This document shows positions 60,125 to 64,000 of a stretch of 64,000 nt of DNA, piece after piece; positions within the stretch are counted from its first letter, which is position 1, and each line of letters starts with the position of its first letter. A program made the translations under genes and the position numbers. The stretch comes from Notospermus geniculatus (taxonomy: Eukaryota > Nemertea > Pilidiophora > Heteronemertea > Lineidae), in NCBI GenBank assembly GCA_002633025.1, contig NMRB01002279.1:14152-78151 (forward strand), given 5' to 3'. Under the pieces are notes generated by a model. That model was not told the origin of the DNA. It saw only the letters and a program-made list of their open reading frames with translations, and made no database searches.

Positions 60125-60920
60125 AGAACCCCTGAACCCGTTTTAGTCGCCAGGCGAACGTACCGTCGGAAATCGGTGACCTCGCTAGAACTTTCGGAAA
60201 CCTGTACATGTACGTACGTTCATGTACAGAACGTACGTACGTTTAGGTTCATGGAATCCTTAGCGCCTTCCCAATGGCGGTTAGTTTTTAAAACAACTTG
60301 TTTTTATTCCCCAATTTGACTCGTTTATAGGATGGATTTGTCTTTGGCCCATCTGCAGTGTCTGATGGACAATGTTTTACATCCGTTGGCCTATACCTTT
60401 TTTGTTAAGGATATACCGTATCTTTCGAGTAGCTTGTTACCTAAAAAGGCTGTTAGTTGCTCTTGTTAGCCAATGTTTGTTGTTAGATGGCGAAGTGTTG
60501 TTAAGTATAGAATCAATACTTAGGAGATTTTGATGATTGATCTGTGAATATCATGGTTAACGGTTGATATTGTTGGTTTGTGTTGCTGGTTAGTTAAGGA
60601 ACCTGTCGTTTGTTGTTCTGGTTAATAAACGGAAAAATCGCACTCAGATTTTTAGTTGTTACTTTAACACAAACGTCCGTAATGGGTGGCGTCCACTAGA
60701 GCGCCGACAAGATTAGGAAGGGTTGCGGAAGCAAATTATGCCATTTCGGCATCCTTTCCGCGTCAGTCGCGAAAAAAAGTGTGCGAATTATCGTTTCCTG
60801 GGACATTACTACGAATCTCTGCAGACATACCTGGGAGTGTCCCAGGAAGCAATCGTGAAGGGCGCGAAATGCTGCTGATCGTAGCAGGACAGCGCGGACA
60901 CATCTAGGATCACACCAGGA
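60125..60920. other. 3' region of the ZP gene and flank
   Basis: A polyadenylation signal AATAAA is at 60624-60629, so this is probably mostly 3' untranslated region. A self-complementary GTACGTAC-rich stretch lies at 60205-60245. No further gene was seen before the N block. Confidence 0.5.
60624..60629 (+). terminator. Probable ZP-gene polyadenylation signal
   Basis: AATAAA about 500 bases after the stop codon at 60122-60124, in T-rich surroundings. Confidence 0.45.
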
Positions 60921-61368
60921 NNNNNNNNNNNNNNNNNNNNNNNNNNNNNNNNNNNNNNNNNNNNNNNNNNNNNNNNNNNNNNNNNNNNNNNNNNNNNNNN
61001 NNNNNNNNNNNNNNNNNNNNNNNNNNNNNNNNNNNNNNNNNNNNNNNNNNNNNNNNNNNNNNNNNNNNNNNNNNNNNNNNNNNNNNNNNNNNNNNNNNNN
61101 NNNNNNNNNNNNNNNNNNNNNNNNNNNNNNNNNNNNNNNNNNNNNNNNNNNNNNNNNNNNNNNNNNNNNNNNNNNNNNNNNNNNNNNNNNNNNNNNNNNN
61201 NNNNNNNNNNNNNNNNNNNNNNNNNNNNNNNNNNNNNNNNNNNNNNNNNNNNNNNNNNNNNNNNNNNNNNNNNNNNNNNNNNNNNNNNNNNNNNNNNNNN
61301 NNNNNNNNNNNNNNNNNNNNNNNNNNNNNNNNNNNNNNNNNNNNNNNNNNNNNNNNNNNNNNNNNNNN
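60921..61368. other. Assembly gap (448 N)
   Basis: The gap is followed by a C run. All frames crossing it are artefacts. Confidence 0.99.
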
Positions 61369-61441
61369 CCCCCCCCCCCCGTGTGAAAGGATGGCAGACC
61401 GAGGATACCAAGTCCTTGTAACATACAATTCCCTGCTATCA

Positions 61442-61571
61442 TTAAGAAATCAAACGATAAACGTTAACTTTACGACAGCGTTATTTTTTGCAATATGCAA
61501 TATATAATATGAATTCGCAGTATGAAAAATAACGTTGTCGTGAAGTTAACGTTTATCGTTTGATTTCTTAA
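61442..61571. mobile_element. Foldback element, family 3, intact copy
   Basis: TTAAGAAATCAAACGATAAA followed by 'cgttaactttacgaca' is mirrored almost perfectly at 61515-61571, with a short AT-rich loop. A second copy at 62941-63290 is interrupted by another element. Confidence 0.75.
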
Positions 61572-61795
61572 ACCCCCTAAAACAAGGATACATTCAAATG
61601 GTCATGCTGCTTTTCACAACTCGGAAGGCATAAATCTTGGCCATCCTAATCAAAAACTTAAATGGCGCTATTACGTTTTATATAGGTATTTAATGCTCAT
61701 AACATCTTTACATCTAGATGTACATGTACAATATTTTGGACTACTGTAGTGTCATTTATTGCTTTCACTGCATTCAATATCGTCCTCTACTCTTT

Positions 61796-61943
61796 GGGCC
61801 GTATGCACCAAACGAAGATAATCTTCAACTCAAGTTGAGCCACAACGTTTCAATTGTTCAGGTTTACTGGGGTATGATCTGACAATGGAAAAGTTGTGGC
61901 TAAACCCGAGTTCAAGATTATCTTTGCTTGGTGCATACGGCCC
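61796..61943. mobile_element. 148-bp MITE, family 1, copy 3
   Basis: The same ends as the copies at 11262 and 55622, flanked by TTT on both sides (61793-61795 and 61944-61946). Confidence 0.82.
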
Positions 61944-62167
61944 TTTGGGTTGGTTAGCCTGTCGTCACGGATGTTTGTGCCGTCTATGCCCGTCTCCGAT
62001 GCCTGTTCCTCCTCCGATGCCTGTTCCTCCTATCTCGTCCCCTTCCCCGACGTCCTCGTCTTTGCCGCTGTCTTCCATGTCTTGGGCGTTTTTGCTCCCT
62101 TTTGCTTCCAATACCTAAAAGATAAAGATCCAGTGGACACGCAATGTATGCTGAAATTTGCATATAA

Positions 62168-62314
62168 TGCCCGCTGTACACGATCAATTTTTTTATCCAA
62201 TTTTCTGAACATGCTCAAAGGCCCACACGCGGGTTTATACAGTGAAGCCCTAATACGCCCGGAATCTGAATTTCCAAAAAATTGGATGAAAAATTTGATC
62301 GTGTACAGCGGGCA
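62168..62314. mobile_element. 147-bp MITE, family 2, copy 2
   Basis: TGCCCGCTGTACACGATCAA is mirrored by TTGATCGTGTACAGCGGGCA, flanked by TAA on both sides (62165-62167 and 62315-62317), a 3-bp duplication. Confidence 0.8.
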
Positions 62315-62940
62315 TAAGGGACATATGCAATGTTTCTGGTTTTGGTCGGTAGAATATGACCAAATTTGTAAACAATTATGTTCCCTATGGGCCATCTTAG
62401 TACAGAGGCGGGAGTCGATTAATAATAGGCCTGTCGGTGAAGCAGCCTGCTATTTCTGCACCCAAACTGCCATCACCGCTACAGACGGACAGAGGAGGCC
62501 CTACATGTACATTACATCACGGACAGTAGGCAGCTTCCCTCGCTGAAAATTTGTTTTTTTCCGTAGTTGGAGCTCACCCATTCCTCTTTCGCAGATGAAT
62601 GGTTCCCTCTTCCATTGCGATACGTATGCGATCCCCTGGAATCTTATCCTTCGGTCGCGTCGACCTCTTTGCCTCTTGTTCAAGACACCGAACCACCCCC
62701 CACGAGGATTCCTGTCCGCTTTTCTGGTCGGCGGTTTGTAAGTTGTGCTCGAATGGTCGAACCATTTGAATGTTTTCATATCTTTGCTATGAATTCCAAT
62801 CCAGGCGCCACAGGACCAGGGAGTGGGTCTAAAAACACAGAATTTAATCAACTACATGTATTCAAATACGAGGGACAGGGTTTATAGAAGAGTGAGGTCA
62901 CACCAGTAGCAGTATGCGCTGGTGTAAAATTAGGAAGGTT

Positions 62941-63290
62941 TAGAAATTAAACGATAAACGTAAACTTTACGACAACGTTATTTTTCATACTACACATTAA
63001 AGATAATGTATCACGACTTCATTGTTTACATTCAATGTTTGTAAACATGGATGTTTACATTATATTATTTTGGACTTTTAGGACATGCCAACCCACCAAA
63101 TTAAACACTTCCGGTATCAAAAGTATTTCTAGGGACATGCCACCAACAAATTACTCATAAGACAAAGAAAAACTGGACATAAACAAACAAAATGTAAATA
63201 AACAATGATTTTCGTGGCCCGCGAAAATACCCGTGATACATTATCTTTAACCGGATTTTATTTTATTTGCATTATCGTTTGACATCTAAA
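62941..63290. mobile_element. Foldback family 3 copy interrupted by a TTAA-bordered element
   Basis: The outer arms 'gaaattaaacgataaacg' and 'attatcgtttgacatctaa' match the 61442-61571 element. Between them sits 62997-63250, an inverted-repeat unit whose ends TTAAAGATAATGTATCACG and CGTGATACATTATCTTTAA each carry TTAA. Confidence 0.65.
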
Positions 63291-63454
63291 CCTCCCTAGT
63301 ATTCGTCGGTGTACGTTTTGAATTGTTGTAACAAGGCCTACCGCCCGGTACCGCGCGGCTGAATTCTTGAAAACTTGGTTCCTCCAGAGGACTTTCACAG
63401 TGTGTATGCCTGAACTTTTTGCCTGGACTTCCTAATGTTCTTTGTTACGTTTAA

Positions 63455-63640
63455 TCTGTACAGCACTCTACAGCATGCCGAACATGGACAAAACGCCAAA
63501 CATCATACATTACCGGTACAGCACTCTACTGCATGCCGAACATGGACAAAACGCCAAACATTATACATGTACATATACCGGTACAGCACTCTACAGCATG
63601 CCGAAAATGGACAAATAACATCATACATTACCGGACATAT
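63455..63640. repeat. Tandem repeat, about 3 units of about 70 bp
   Basis: Each unit contains 'accggtacagcactctac' followed by 'agcatgccgaacatggacaa' and 'catcatacat'. Units differ by small indels. Confidence 0.8.
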
Positions 63641-64000
63641 CGCAAGAGAAATTTCATTTCTTTCTCGCTGTTCACGCTGGCCAGGTGGGCGTTACGCCAC
63701 TGACAGATCCGCTCAGCCTCTTTCGCTCTGGATTTTCTACGAACATACAGGTAACAGCGCCCTTCAAATTTGGTCCAACCTTCCCAACAGACTGAAATTA
63801 TATTCGTCGAGGTAGGAAATGAAGATAAGCTTGAAAAGCACCAGGAACGACGGACGACGTGGTCCGGAGATTATGGCAATGAACAAGTTGCTGACTTTCT
63901 TTCACCGTAGTGGGTAGATTTTCTCCGAACAGCGCTTCGGTTTCCTCCTACATGACATTACAACTGCCAATATTCTAAAGTGCAAATTGCCATATTTGGC
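63641..64000. other. Window end, nothing recognised
   Basis: No supported coding exon, repeat or RNA gene was found in the last 360 bases. Confidence 0.4.

Noticed and set aside
60696-61442. Long minus-strand frames crossing the second N block
   Set aside because: Same artefact of N sequence.

Overview
This is eukaryotic, intron-rich genomic DNA from a marine invertebrate animal, most likely a deuterostome such as an echinoderm or hemichordate. The reasons are GT-AG spliced genes with animal-specific families (COG8, LIG1, TRAF, C1q, ZP), abundant 'tacatgta' and 'taggcctac' words, and dense small inverted-repeat transposons. The species call is inference. The assembly is draft: there are two N blocks (46978-47729, 60921-61368) and single-n joins at 1291, 16238, 49655, 55884 and 57917. 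At least two of these joins affect interpretation. || Layout. 1-8.8 kb is gene-poor: a tRNA-derived SINE, a 33-bp minisatellite, a 347-bp near-perfect palindrome, and a nested pair of inverted-repeat transposons, each with its own 9-bp target-site duplication. 8.87-9.87 kb is a single-exon rhodopsin-type GPCR on the minus strand. 10-25 kb is repeats, including a 2.4-kb block present twice that may be two haplotypes kept side by side. 25.0-47.0 kb (minus) is the gene for replicative DNA ligase I; 17 coding exons are visible and join in phase, and the 5' end is lost in an N block. Its introns host three things: an intronless TRAF-type gene (29.3-30.6 kb, same strand), a three-exon collagen-C1q gene (34.9-37.8 kb, opposite strand), and a cluster of 14 short hairpins (41.4-45.75 kb). 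49.5-53.9 kb (plus) is a complete 12-exon COG8 gene, head to head with LIG1. 55.1-60.1 kb (plus) is a cysteine-rich, zona-pellucida-domain type I membrane protein with one exon cut by an assembly join. 60-64 kb is again MITEs and foldback repeats. || The most interesting signal is the hairpin cluster in the 5.65-kb LIG1 intron. All 14 stem-loops of about 55-63 nt, read on the LIG1 sense strand, carry an invariant AGCACCA near the 5' end of the 3' arm. The rest of the stem varies, often with compensatory changes, and loops and flanks are unrelated. That is the pattern expected of a microRNA gene cluster sharing one seed. The 7-mer equals nucleotides 2-8 of animal miR-29. I propose an intronic, lineage-expanded miR-29-seed cluster; expression data would be decisive.
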